DNA of 64,000 nucleotides from Chlorophyllum brunneum (Eukaryota > Basidiomycota > Agaricomycetes > Agaricales > Agaricaceae), in NCBI GenBank assembly GCA_963576785.1, contig OY756151.1, positions 1,612,001 through 1,676,000 of the forward strand. The letters are read 5' to 3'. Below the pieces are notes generated by a model. It was not told the origin of the DNA and made no database searches. It saw only the letters and a list, made by a program, of their open reading frames with translations. The position numbers were made by a program, and so were the translations under genes. Shown here one piece after another: positions 12,917 through 24,579 of this stretch (positions are counted from its first letter, which is position 1; each line of letters opens with the position of its first letter).

Positions 12917-13884
12917 AGGGATAGAAATTTTTTTTTCTGGATTGACAACTGATACACCTCTCTCTCTTTTTTTTCTTTCTCCATTATACGTTTTCTCTGT
13001 ATTCCATGATGCTTGATGCATATACTGTACTTGTACTTTGTTTCTTGGACCATCTCATCGTTACTACCGCACAATTACTGTCTATTCGTTGTATTATATA
13101 CCTTGGATGTACATTACTCTAGGAATAAGAAACAACCGTATGCAGGAGGATGGATAGCTCGCAATGAGGTTGAACGGCATGGCGATGTGCGATTATTACC
13201 ATCAACGCCGCGCGGTGACCACTAAGACCCAAGCTCATAAATATCACACACACACAGGTTTTTTCAGGGTCGAACACAATGTGGTGTATTAATACCCCTG
13301 AACACCAAGTGATACGCTAATAATCCACACACTCACTTCGAACTGGGGGGATGAAAGTTCTTTTCTGTCGGAAGCTGTTGATATTGTATTCTAGCCCTGT
13401 GCCCATAGCTCTAGATTAAAAATGTTGCTAGTGCAAAATGGAACATTAGAAGTTGATATCTTCAGTCTAGCCGTGGTTTAACCCCGTCCTTGATATCCCT
13501 ATTTTTGGGATGGTGATTTCAGGAGTCCGGGCGGGTTTGTGACTATGCGGCTGAGGAGTGTGTATACAAGAGTGAAAGTTGGTAAAAGTTTATGTTAGAG
13601 TATTTTTAAGAAGATCGAAATGAGGGTTGAGGTGAGATTAATTGGTTTGGAATTATGGGTTCTTTGGTTGGTGTTTGATGGTTTCCTACCCCGGTGGAAT
13701 TGGAGGCTGGGATGACAATGTATTAATGAACTTGTCAAACACCAGAAGATTGACCTGTATAACACGAACAGGCAAATAATTGGTAGTTTGAATTGGTCGT
13801 CTACCATTTCAGGGGTTTTGGTAATAATACTAGGCGCGTATTACTTGTAAATGAGATGTGTTTAGAAATCAACCGAAACGCAAT
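12917..13884. other. Intergenic region between convergent genes
   Basis: No coding pattern seen. It contains the 3' flanks of MYND gene B and of the hydrolase gene, with pyrimidine-rich tracts near 12,930-12,980. Confidence 0.4.
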
Positions 13885-15218
13885 TTATGCAAGAGAAATC
13901 CACTCCGCAATAGCTTTGTACGTATCCGTAAACTCCGGTTCATGCCACGGAAAGACAAGGTAATCGTGAACACCATCCGGCGCCTCATGATAACGAACAC
14001 TTCCCTCTCCCTCACATACACCATTCCCTTCCCCCAAATCCTTTACCATCCTATCACGCAAAGTCCGAATCTGATCCAAAAGAACCTCTGCGCCACCGGC
14101 AACAATGAATGTTCTCGGGAATCCTTTGAAATCCACGACAAGCGCAGGGTCCAAGGATGCAGGAGAGATGTACGGGTTAATTCGGGCGGCCTCGAGTCCA
14201 TGAAGCCCGGTGAGTGCTTTCGAAGAATATTGGAGACATGTAGTAGGGTTCCCGAGAAGATCAGAGGCAACGAATTTGGTCGCCGACCCATTTTGAATAT
14301 TGTTGTGGCTTTCTGAAACGTCAGCCCAAGGGGATAGTAAGAGTAGAGCGCCCGGTGGTGCTGGTAGTCCGGGTGTGTCCTTGTACTCCGTAAGGTAACG
14401 GGTGAGGGCATAAGCGAGATTTCCACCGGCGGAGTCACCTTCGATGATTATATCGGATGGGGCAAAGCCAATCTCATTGACCAGGTAAACGTAACCGGTT
14501 AGGGCGTCAAGCAATGCGGTGGGGAATGGATGGGCATCTCCGAATGGTTCTGCGGATGAAAGACGATACTCAGGGGCAAAGACCCTCCGAACGCCGTCAA
14601 CGTGTTGTATCAGACTACGCGCAATCACACCAGGTGGGTCACTCGGGTGTGCTGAAAGGCGAATGTAAGCACCACCGTGCAAGGCTAGTACGACTTTTTC
14701 TCCAGGTTGAGGACGAGACACAGGTTTGGTATTAGAACCCTCTTTGACCGTCCAGTATCCCGGAATGCGAATTGACGTGACGTCGGCGCGTTCTGCCCAT
14801 TGATTGAGCTTTCCAACAATGAGAGAGCTGCGTACAGGGGCAATCCAAACGGCATTGACACCTGGACCGGATCTGATAGCTCTATAGTCTGGAGAGACAT
14901 TGAGAGGACCTGTACTGCCGATAGTGATGATATCAGCCTATGGTGGGTCCGGGGACCTACAAGGATACTTACTGTTGCTCTGCGCCGATGAGATCACGGT
15001 AAAGTTTCACCATTACAGTGCGCCTGATGCCCCATGACTTTCTTGGTCGAAGGGGTCTAAAGAACGACGCGTCGGTCAAAAAAAAAGTCGCGATGTAGTA
15101 TCACCGACCTCAGAATAGCAAGGAGTGTCCATACAGGAACCCAGAAGAAGAGAGTGCTTAGGAATACATAGGCCAAGAACAGGCCTTTCAACGGCTGTTT
15201 GCTAAACCGGTATTCCAT
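13885..15218 (-). CDS. Alpha/beta-hydrolase fold-3 (hormone-sensitive-lipase-like) enzyme, copy 1
   Basis: Three exons on the minus strand, 15,218-15,109, 15,056-14,973 and 14,914-13,885 (110, 84 and 1,030 bases), close in phase to give 407 residues. The N-terminus, MEYRFSKQPLKG followed by LAYVFLSTLFFWVPVWTLL, is a probable membrane anchor. The hydrolase part has the oxyanion motif HGG (144-146), nucleophile elbow GDSAGG with Ser226, a likely catalytic Asp345 in AEVLLDQ and His381 in GVHDYLVFP, so the triad looks complete. Enzymes of this family hydrolyse carboxylic esters of varied substrates; the substrate here cannot be told. It lies between MYND genes B and C. A second copy with the same exon lengths is at 29.6-31.0 kb, also next to a MYND relic. 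Confidence 0.9.
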
Positions 15219-15473
15219 CGGGAGGTGGTGGATGGCAGAAGAAAGAGAAAAACGCGTGTCGTAAATACCCTGCACGCTCACAGAACGTGGCCGTCACATG
15301 GTTTGCCGAACAGGGTGCCGGCATAACGTTAGATAATGACAATAGAGTAACATACATCGTCAACACGGGTTAAAAGAACAGAGAACAGAATTTGTGCACA
15401 CCACCGATGCTTAACTAGACCTACAAACGGACACACGGACGTTCAAGAAGGAAATTACGAACATGTAATACGA
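15219..15473. other. Short intergenic region
   Basis: About 255 bases between the hydrolase start and the 3' end of MYND gene C, both on the minus strand. It should hold the hydrolase promoter. No further feature is seen. Confidence 0.35.
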
Positions 15474-16925
15474 CTATCCGTGTTGGAGGCTGCTCGACTG
15501 GGATCGGATAGGGTTAAACAGCCCGACCTTTGGCTCTGTAGGTGCGGCATTGGTTACAAGGTTTTGGTGTTGCAGAAAACCGTTCTTCTCATCCAAAAAG
15601 TTCTTCTTGTGTACCCGGGGCTTCCCCCAATCCCTCCAAAGTTCGTTGCGCAACACCTCATTGATGATACTCGTCGCTTGAGTCCTGTACGCTTCAACTT
15701 GATTCTGCTCGTACAAAGTACTCTGGCGCCCTATGACTTCCTCGTAGAATTCAAGGATGACCCGCCTCTGTGCAGGGATCTCGTTCTGTGGTCCTCGTGC
15801 CGACAGTGCCTCGCGAAGTTCAGGATTCTGCATGACCGAGAACTGTCTTTCTTTGACGAGGGCATAGGGCTGGCGACCTTCGTCGTCTGCCGTCCAGAAA
15901 AATCCTGGAACCCTCGAACTGCCTGCTGTAATGCGCATGTGCTCAGGCAGCTTGGAAATGCAGGGGGAGGCATCAACGAACAGCTGCATGCCAAAGCTTT
16001 GGCTACAGCAGTCCAAGATGATGACTTCATTTCTAACGGTCGTGAAGTAGAGCCAGTAGTAGTTATCGGGATCGACGAGGGTTTTAGCCACCCCCGTCTC
16101 CTCGTCGCGGTATGTCCGAACTTGAACGGCATTGGTATTCCCTCTGATTTTCCCTCTACAGATGCCAAGGTCACGTATCGGTGCGCGACCATATTCCAAC
16201 CTGAAGCAAGGTTTACCCCCTTGTGACGCACTGGGATTATCAGATGCGGTCTTCGCAGTGAGCGCGTAATCTGATGAGTATATCTCCGCGAGGAGTGTCA
16301 TGCAGATTGACAGGGTCAACTCGGGGATATGAACCTCGCGGATTACCTGCAAGTACTGCTTCGACCCCGCCTCCATCGTTGGATGACCGATCCACCAAGT
16401 CAAGAACCCTGGAAGGCCCTGCTGAGATACCAAACTATGTTCCCCGTCAAGTATCACGGTATAATGCTTCGTTTCATTCGGGTACTCCGCTGCACATGGA
16501 CCGGGCATCGGAGCCTCCTTTATTTTCCGAGTCAAAGCTGGGTGAAGTGGGATATGTGGACTCCGGATACGGCGCAGGTTGTCGAAAAGATAGGCAACCA
16601 ACGGGTAGAAGTGTTTGAGATTGATTTGGTGGCTGTGGGCTGAAAACATGTCAACGCTGTTCTTCACAAGTCGAATTTGCACTGAGTACACACCACATGA
16701 TTTCTTGTGCTCTTTCCAGGCTAGGCTCTGACATTCTGCTGAACAATATATGACCTGGAGATTGAATTGCAGTTCCGCGAGGCGGTATTCAGTATATATA
16801 AGATGACTCACAGAAGCGCAAGAGTTACACAAACGTAGCCCATCGGTAGCACCACACTGATGGCATATGTCAAGTGATTGGAGAGGTACAGATATGGACC
16901 TTTGCTTCCTCTCCGGTAGCATCAT
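15474..16925 (-). CDS. MYND-type zinc-finger protein C
   Basis: Exons on the minus strand are 16,925-16,812, 16,754-16,694 and 16,639-15,474, giving 446 residues from the first in-frame ATG (MMLPERKQRSISVPL). An upstream short exon like that of gene B is possible but was not found. The MYND finger is at residues 21-58 (C21, C24, C33, C36, C42, C46, H54, C58), again with a 61-base finger exon. The family domain follows, with LEYGRAPIRDLGICRGKIR, DPDNYYWLYF, LDCC and RQFSVMQNPELREAL. Both introns (57 and 54 bases) are multiples of three and free of stops, so the whole span also reads as one open frame. The intron positions and the homologous splice sites in A and B argue that they are spliced. 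Confidence 0.85.
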   Translation of the reverse strand: MMLPERKQRSISVPLQSLDICHQCGATDGLRLCNSCASVSHLIYTEYRLAELQFNLQVIYCSAECQSLAWKEHKKSCGVYSVQIRLVKNSVDMFSAHSHQINLKHFYPLVAYLFDNLRRIRSPHIPLHPALTRKIKEAPMPGPCAAEYPNETKHYTVILDGEHSLVSQQGLPGFLTWWIGHPTMEAGSKQYLQVIREVHIPELTLSICMTLLAEIYSSDYALTAKTASDNPSASQGGKPCFRLEYGRAPIRDLGICRGKIRGNTNAVQVRTYRDEETGVAKTLVDPDNYYWLYFTTVRNEVIILDCCSQSFGMQLFVDASPCISKLPEHMRITAGSSRVPGFFWTADDEGRQPYALVKERQFSVMQNPELREALSARGPQNEIPAQRRVILEFYEEVIGRQSTLYEQNQVEAYRTQATSIINEVLRNELWRDWGKPRVHKKNFLDEKNGFLQHQNLVTNAAPTEPKVGLFNPIRSQSSSLQHG

Positions 16926-17489
16926 ATCGTGCGTCTCCAAATTCGCATAAAAATCTCGAAGAGCTTCAGTACGTCGTGTTTCCGGATCCGCCTCTCGTGG
17001 CGCATCGCCTGCTCTCCCAGATGTCCGCTCCTAACTCGCCAACCAGTTCACTCCATTCCCCTGGACGCCCCGGGATGTACTTCCGGCACTAAAGTCAGGT
17101 TCCTTCCCCAACAAATTGGATAGCAATTGGCTGGCCACACATGTTCGCTATTAGAGTAACATCATCTAGGGGTTGGCGAGCCTCGTCCTCAGACTTTACC
17201 TGAGACTGGTCAATAGTTATAAAGGGGGTATTCGGTGGTGGGACGTCCTCTCCAGTTACGTCTACTGACGCCATATCGATTCCGAGAGATATATGCTTGA
17301 TAGAAACGACTGAGGGAAACAATGATGATCCCTCAATTCAGGGTGCAGAGGATCGATACAGATACGACCGCAAAAACTAAAAGACCACTAAATTTAGGCA
17401 TTTGACTCAACTGGTTTGACACGCCTTTTTCACCAAGAACATTCGAATTTCTGCAACTACTGCATAGCAGTTGCAAACACAGGGCGTTT
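16926..17489. other. Region upstream of MYND gene C
   Basis: No recognised gene. A 75-residue open frame on the minus strand (17,322-17,095, with PPPNTPFITIDQSQVKSEDE) could be a C-terminal tail of the DUF6533 gene reached through a further intron, or chance. Confidence 0.3.
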
Positions 17490-19063
17490 TCAGTGTTCCT
17501 CCGGTGAAGGAGATACATCCAGTATTGACCTGAAGTGTAATGAAGACAAAATGCTACTCGTACTCATGGATCCACCCCGTTGGTTCAGCAGGTGGTCATT
17601 CCTGCAATCACGAAGGCGAAGCAAGATTCTGCAGGAGACTATGCTAAGCATCGTCAAGCCAAATCTGCAAGTAACACGATGGTCAGTGGTGCGGCCTCGA
17701 GTAGAGCTCGACTAACATCGATGAAGCTTCTTTCATTGGGCCTGTAGCAATGACGTAGAATACGATTGATGTCACTGAAATAACTGGACCCAGTAGTCAG
17801 TGACAAAACCATCAACAAGCACGCTGGACGTACGGAAATTACACAAAAGATAGACAATCGCATCGTGATAAATGCGATTGAGAAGGTTATTCTGGGCAGC
17901 AGTGAATGAATAATACAGTCGCATTTTAGCGTAAACAATCATCGAGATCAAAGCTAGGGGGATGAGGGGAATTTTTGGAAGGTGGGTAGAACTTTGTACA
18001 TACCTGCATCAACGGCCACAAGGATAAACCATCCGTACAACTCGTGATTTGTAAATTCCGGGCGTATAATACACCGAGGTATCAGGGGAAGGTTTTTGAC
18101 AGGAGGTTGAATCACTGTAAAAACCCAGCTGATCAGAGGAAGAGTGTACTGGGTTCGGGTTGATGTAGACGTACTCGTCACTGATGAGCCAATGATGCCA
18201 TAAATGGTGAAGCCGGTGACAACCATAGCCTAAAAATCACATCGAGGAGGCAAGAAATGACGAGTCAGCCTCAGAAATATGTAATCGACGCACCGAAAAC
18301 AATACGACCAATAACATCGCGGCACCTCTGGACGCGCCCCAAAATGCGTAGGTCTGTAGATAGAAGCATACTATCATGCCAGCATGCGGTTAGAAAAAGC
18401 TGTGTGAGGGTGCCACGGTGCTCAGCAACGCTTACCTTCCCCAACGGCAACTCCAACTATTGCGTTCCCTGAGGAGAGATGAGCTCAAGTAACAGGTCGG
18501 GGCGGGGCACGACTTACACATGCGAAAATAGAATATGGGCCTGCAGAGCTTTGACTAAAGGGTTTGAGCACAATAAGAAAGGTCCATAGCAGGATAGACC
18601 TAGTCACGTACGTCAAGGTCAATTAACCTATCTGGACAAGTGCTCAGCGACTTTGCCCAGCATCGAGAGATAAGATATTCACCCATTTCCATGTTGATGA
18701 AGTTCAAAAAGGGCATGTAGCGAGAAAGAAGATATAAGAGATTGAGGGCCATCCATCTTCCGAGCCAAATGTTGGAAATCTACAAAGTCATGATGAGGCC
18801 CTATATCTTGGCCCGAAGTTGGTAGATGCTCACCTCTCTCTTCAAGGATGTCAAATAGTCATAGACGAACAAAGTGACCATTATGACTAACCCCTTGCTC
18901 TTCAGCTACAGTAATTCGTAGGGTACCTTGCGCTCACTCTTGACATACTGTACGTAGTTGTGACTTCATAGTGCCATGAAAGGAATAAAAGATGTACCTC
19001 CAGTGTCTGAAATTGATGAATGAGTGAAATTGTGGATTCGTCTAGTGCTGTAGTTAGTGCCAT
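17490..19063 (-). CDS. DUF6533 membrane protein
   Basis: Minus-strand start at 19,063 (MALTTALDESTISLIHQFQ). The DUF6533 signature follows as GLVIMVTLFVYDYLTSLKRE (about 18,900-18,835) and WLGRWMALNLLYLLSRYMPF (about 18,775-18,710). Further exons give GNAIVGVAVG, QTYAFWGASRGAAMLLVVLF (about 18,380-18,290) and a hydrophobic block reading VVTGFTIYGIIGSS. After these come AIVYLLCNF and the typical end LSIVSCRILLRLRDC, then SSILSSLHFRSILDVSP, with a stop at 17,490-17,492. DUF6533 proteins are mushroom membrane proteins with seven predicted helices and unknown function. The gene has many small exons; not every junction was resolved (especially 18,420-18,700), so intactness is likely but not shown. 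Confidence 0.7.
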
Positions 19064-19539
19064 CTCGAAACCTTTAATATATGATCAGGCGCGAACACGG
19101 CTCAAGCTATGAGACCAATAATCCGTCCATGGACGTCTAGCCCTCGGCATAGGCCGTATCAACTCCTAAAGAAGTTCAGAGTTCCAAAACCGTACAATGC
19201 GCATCGGCAGTGAGGCCTATGAGGAACCAAGTTCAAATATAGAGGTGGTGGTATTGGTAGTTCTAATTGAGGTGGATGGCCGCTGAGCGCTGAGCGCTGA
19301 TGCATGATAGGTTGTTCTAGTCCACGTTCTTGATGGAAGATAACTGAGCATATAATTATGCCACGTGCGAGCCATCCGCTCTGCGTGCTTTGCTGGTGTA
19401 GCCTATGAAAGGTAACCGATGCAAGCTAGTGACCTTGGTCCTAGATTATCACTATTGTGACATATTCGGGTTTCATTAAGGAATTGTACACTATCATTAT
19501 CACAGTCCGCGACAATCCAATGCAAATAATAGATGTCTA
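19064..19539. other. Left edge of the duplicated block
   Basis: No gene recognised. From about 19,490 rightwards the sequence (ATTATCACAGTC type) is shared with the 3' flanks of D2, D3 and D4, so the duplicated unit starts near here. Confidence 0.4.
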
Positions 19540-21506
19540 CTAAGAAGTGGTTATATATTCTGGCTCTAGGTAGACCTCCCTCCCTTTAGTAATCACTGTT
19601 GCAGACTCGGAAGAAGTGTCCTATATGAGAGGAACTTCTGAGTATTCCGACCATGAAAAGCGGGACGGGCAACATACCGCAACCATGGCTCCGTCATTCG
19701 AGAATGAAGGATGATTGCTTCTTCTTGTTCTAAATTCCAGGGCTGCGTTCCCTCCACCACTGCTGCCAATGTTGGTGCCAAAAACAGTTGTAATGCCACC
19801 TTCACCTCGGACATAGTTCCTCGAGTTCAGGTTAGCAAGGAAAGTACTAAAATAAAGACTGCACAGAGTGAACGAGGGAATACAGAAGTAAAATGTGCCT
19901 GGAGTTAGCTTAGCCTACATAGGAACGTCAATTCACCTTTCTATGCCGGTAAACCATCCCTCACCAAAATGAGGACAGTTAAAGCCACCAAAGCCGTCCA
20001 TGTCCCACTGTTGATAGTTACTATTAAGATGCGGAAAATCATTTTCCTGGTGCTTATCGGCAATTGTAGTGAGCAACACTGGGCCTCGGTACCAGATTAC
20101 GAACGTACTGTGATGATAAAAACGGGCCTTGATTCTGAGTTAAAAGCCATATCATGCACAATGCTAATGTAACGTCGGTGAAAAACGCAGCAGCCCTGAG
20201 AGAAATGTTGATATCCTAATAAACTCAGTCAGAATTCGACTGTTGCTACATGATTTGATCGATTACCGCGTAGAATGGCTTCCCTTGCTCAGCCAAAGGC
20301 TTATCGATTCTGTGATTGACTTAGCACCAGATACCCCGGAAATTCAGAAACCTACGCCCGGGAGAAATACACTACAGTCGAATATCTCAATCAGTTCCTG
20401 TGGTTCGCTGTTTTCTTAGGGTTACTTACGAATAGGGCCCACTGATACACAGGTCAAGGTCAAACAGATGTCTCGCAATTTAACGTAATGTCATCAAACT
20501 CACCAATTTGCCAGGTTGCTAAAATGATCTACAACAGGTCTCCAATTAGTCGAGGCATGTACCGGAGGGACACGCAGGCGAAGTTTACCCACCCAAACAA
20601 TGGTTAAGGCTTTGATCCAAAGCCTTTCCTTCCCGACTGGAATTGGTTGGCGTGGTGGTTCATCATGACTTCCAAGTGGGCTTTGACTTACACAAGTAAA
20701 TTCGACGCGTGAAGTAGAGCTGGACGACGAATACCATGACTGACTAGAAATTAATGAGCCAACCATATCAATGCCCACCAGCAATAGCAACATACCGTCA
20801 CGAAAGTGGAGATCTGCAATAAAAAGTGACTCTCCGTACAATACCACAAGAAGATTTATTCACGAACTGTTGTCTCTCTGTTGATTTCGCGGGGGTATCA
20901 GGGATGTTGAAAGAGGGATGGACATTCATCAACCTACATGTTGTTGGCCGCGAGGCCCGCAATTCTTCCATATTCTAATATGAGGACACGAAATTCTGGT
21001 CATGAATGAGTACTATACCAGTTTCCCTACATGTGTAATCGGTATAGTACCTGATTTTAAGAGGGCGATCTCATTGGCCAGATCCACTAGCCTATCTTGC
21101 GTTCTAATCATACCCCGGGTGAAGCAAAATAGGGACGTACCACAGGCCTACTACCTGCGTGAGGAAAGTCAGCGACATCTGCATTACAAGTTGAGCTTTC
21201 AGTCTTGCACTTACCAGGAACTTCAGAGATAAAGTATCATGTTCGAAACTTGGGAAAACAGCGTCAGATCACCCTCGATCAGAGATGGATTTGGTATCGT
21301 ACGTACTTCTTGAAGTAGAAAAACCTAGCGAACCGATCAACCGTCCATCAGTGGTTCAGTACGCTTGACCCAACCAAGACGCACACTTGTAGGGTAGATA
21401 TTCCCCAAACTGCCTGCGAAAGGAAGCATCCTACGAGCACAGCACCATAACTTGGCATGATATTGAGGATTATTGGATTTTCCGTTGCAATGCCCGAAGA
21501 TGACAT
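19540..21506 (-). CDS. DUF6534 membrane protein, copy D1
   Basis: Start at 21,506 (MSSSGIATENPIILNIMP, then SYGAVLVGCFLSQAVWGIS), stop at 19,540-19,542 after a final exon ending EPEYITTS. The exon pattern is that worked out for D5. It includes a short exon VVGLW joined in phase to LVDLANEIALLKS, then FRVLILEYGRIAGL, SVMVFVVQLYFTRRIYL, FGKERLWIKALTIVW, and near the end LANLNSRNYVRGEG. Membrane protein with about seven predicted helices; family function unknown. Middle exons (about 20,250-20,500) are unresolved. One of five long copies in this window. D1 shows no obvious frame break in the exons I could join, but a full gene model is needed before calling it functional. Confidence 0.65.
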
Positions 21507-22399
21507 GCTTGCAGCGGTTTCAGCTTTGAAGTGGGGAAAGGAATAAGGGTTGGTTCAATGATCGCAGGCGTTTTAAAGATTCGGCCATTGTAATGCTGTG
21601 ATGTTGGTATTTACTTCCCGCTTCAAGCGCAGGTTGTTGATAGTTCGGATGATGATCTTGTCACGGTGGGGTCGCGGTTGATTGCGTTTCGAAGTGGTTG
21701 TGGTGCGTGGTAATCCCCAATATAACCATCCTACAGCAAACGCAACCGCCTCAAGCTTCATTTACCAGCGCTCAGGTTAGGTTGTTTGCGCAAATTAATG
21801 AGCAACATTGGTATCTGGCACTAGTTTATGCTGGTACTTGAAGTATAGTGGCGGTAAGTTCGGTCTCGTCGCATGGTCTCTTCTGCATCATGATGGAAAC
21901 CTGTGCTTTCACGCACTATCAGGTGGAATTTAGGTCAGGGGCTCGCATTGACATATGTCATTTTAAGCATGTATCACTGAGACAGGACGAGACGAGCTCC
22001 GGTTATCAGACACCTTTGTCCGAAACCTTATCGATGGGACGAGTAGGTGGTCACTCTTGCCGGAAGCCACGACAAGTGGATGGCATCATCCCAATTGTGT
22101 ACATCGTGATGGAGACAAATCGCACCGGTTCCAAGGAACCTGATCTAATCATTAAAGTCGTGGCTTTCTAGTGTCCATCCCTTCTCGCGAGTCCGCCAAC
22201 ATGCCGAGGTAGTGTTTATCTCTCACAGAACTATACTGACAGGGACGTTAGACCTTCCTTGGCGTATTATGACGGTGGGCGCGGGATAGATGTCCCGGGA
22301 ATTGAGGAGGTTGTCTAGTCGGCACGTGCTAGCGCCCGACATCCGATATGGGTGAATGACATTTGTACGGGGGATGTGATCTGTCCGATTCTCCTACAC
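21507..22399. other. Shared 5' flank of DUF6534 copies
   Basis: No gene. Parts, such as about 21,640-21,780 and the ATCATGATGGAAACCT motif near 21,890, recur upstream of D2, D3 and D4, so this is part of the duplicated unit and probably includes the D1 promoter. Confidence 0.4.
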
Positions 22400-23130
22400 T
22401 TCTTATGTACAATAAGTCCCTTCGAACCTGTGTCATCTCTCTACAGAGCTAGATCACAGCCTGAGCGATAGTGTCTGATGGATGGGAGAAATCATCACGG
22501 AAGGATTTAGACAGGAGTCTCGGGGATGCATCTACGAAATCCCAACCGCCCTCCGTCGCTAATTCCTTGTCAAGGGAAAGGGGACCATAATTTTCTCCGG
22601 CACAGGCGGTTTCTTTTTGGCAGAACACGTTTGCAGTGAAAGGCGGTGATTATTAGGGCCTGTGTTGTAAAACTGGCACATGTTGAATGTTATAATTAGT
22701 GGGGATCAGTGGCACTGGGAGCTTCCCCAGAGTCAGATCTGGACAGCATGGCTTACTACACGGTTGTCGAGGGACCTGATGGAAAGTCGTAGATAATATA
22801 CTGGATCCGGGTGGGGCTGCATATAGCCATGGGCTTATTCTAACACCGCTTTCTTCCCGGAGTAGGTGCTAAAGGGGGTGGACTGAATGCTGGAAAATCC
22901 ATTGATCGTAGCCGTCTATCCAAGGTCGCACAGGTCACGCCCGACTATCTCCAACTGCACGACATAAGTCAGAATAAAATTTGTACAAACGGTACAGCAA
23001 CTTTTAAAGAACACTCTACGGCGTGTAATCCACCAGGCCGGGAGTCTATCAATAACCTAGTCCTTGCTTGACCTGAATCGTCAAACAGAGAATACCGTTA
23101 ACGGGGGACGAGTCCTCGCTCCTCGCTACC
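22400..23130 (-). pseudogene. Relic of family X (X2)
   Basis: On the minus strand this stretch matches X3 (36.3-37.1), X4 (40.6-41.1) and X5 (47.8-48.5). The shared blocks correspond to the ATCAATGG.TTTTC...ACCTACTC segment, the GTGCCACTGATCCCCACTAATTA segment and the GAAGGCGGTTGGGATTTCGTAG-type segment, where one frame reads GGWDFVDASPR. All frames are interrupted. It lies directly downstream of MYND relic M4 on the same strand. The family is not identified. Confidence 0.5.
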
Positions 23131-23139
23131 ATCTTCCTG

Positions 23140-24190
23140 CGTCAGGTCCAATAGCTGAAAGAAGTCCTTTTGTTTATCACCGCAATTGTACACGATTGAT
23201 CTCCAAGCTTTTCCAGAGGTCTCAAGATAATACGTATCTTATACCATCCCATAAGAGAGATGATAGTCCAATGCTGTAATTTCTTGCTGATGTGTAGCGG
23301 GCTTCCGTTGAACAATGGAAATGAAGTCACGAATGATCTTTCCTTCGTCTGATGACGCTGGAGGCATCCACCTGAGAGCCTGGTGTAGTTTTTTGTCACG
23401 CATGACCGAGAAGCAGTTCTCTCTCCATGTAAGCAATACATGCCATCGACACAATCCTGCATTGCGAGTGAGTGAGCGCAACGATCGAGTAATCTCTTGT
23501 CGAAGTGATTGTCGGGCCAAGAAATGTCGTCCGTGTATCTGTTCTAGGTTAATAGCAAGTCCATGTCTGTACACGATTCGTCTTCCCTCGTACGCGGCCG
23601 CGACATAAACAGAAACCGATGATGAGACTATTGTCAAGCGCGAGGCACAACAAGGAAGGTTCTCCCTGGAATTGGTCTTTGGACGGACAAAGTAAGCGCA
23701 ACTATTTCGGAGAGAGGGATGAGAGAAATACCGACTATGGATGCGACGGGGGAGATGCACTCGCGCAAGATTTGATCAGTGAGTTTCTTGGTGTGTGACA
23801 GAGTGCGCTCCTGTCTGCCACCTAACCAAAAACGGACTTGCGGACGGCCGGAATAGGCGCTTTAGCAGTCCTGTGACAGATTTCTGCATGGGCTCCCTGA
23901 TGGGTCCATCGATGGTGAGCGCATTAAAATATGTACACAATGAACAAATAAAGAAGCTTGAGATCGATTTGATGTGTTTGTTCTAGAACATGTGGGCCCG
24001 ACGGGTGGGTGTTTAGCACCAAATGGACACGCATTGCAAACCATGCCATGACCTGGCCAATCATTTCTTTGGCCCTCCTTCGAACAGTAGATAACCTTGG
24101 GGGAAATTTTCTGATAAGAAACATGAGTGACATCTCACCATATAAGGCGTAGCAATTCACAGGAGCTGCATACATATTTGGCACAGCCAT
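23140..24190 (-). pseudogene. MYND-family gene relic (M4)
   Basis: Minus-strand blocks match the C-terminal domain of MYND genes A-C. About 24,000-23,930 reads QTHQIDLKLLYLFIVYIF (compare AHSHQINLKHFYPLVAYLF in gene C). About 23,430-23,250 reads CFSVMRDKKLHQAL followed by GKIIRDFISIVQRKPATHQQ, which aligns with FSVMQNPELREAL and its continuation. The reading frame is broken between blocks, and the finger itself was not found. Confidence 0.65.
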
Positions 24191-24579
24191 CGCACCCGTT
24201 GAGTTCCCTAGTTCTGCCGCAGCCGGATAGTACCATCAACAGATTGAAGTTGTAGGGATCGGAACACGGCTACGCAGAGCCGGCGCCGAAACCATTGTCC
24301 TTAGAGGCAGCCGAGTAATCGTCCTTTGGCTCATGTTTTCTTTCTTTTCCTCATTGTCCTTGCTAGCCGTACCACCGTTTCCTTAGATACAATAGCTTCG
24401 TAGTTACCATGGTGGGATTTCGTAGATAAATAGGTTCAAAAACGTACTACTGGACCATCGAATCGATCCTCCTCTTAATCTTCGACTTACGTCCCTCCGA
24501 ACACTCTCGCCTTCTTACAAAGTCGACATTGCCTGCGACTATCCAGGTCTCAGTCCGACACGCGTGAAGCCATATAACC

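Noticed and set aside
15480..16226. A 248-codon plus-strand open frame
   Set aside because: It is antisense to the third exon of MYND gene C, which has clear homology and splice sites; no motif in the plus-strand frame.
9234..16925. MYND genes as SMYD-type lysine methyltransferases
   Set aside because: No SET-domain motifs are visible after the finger; the C-terminal blocks are of a different kind.
19711..19908. Plus-strand frames repeated at 19.7, 25.5, 33.7 and 38.3 kb as a conserved small protein family
   Set aside because: They are antisense to the last exons of the DUF6534 copies and recur only because the gene is duplicated.
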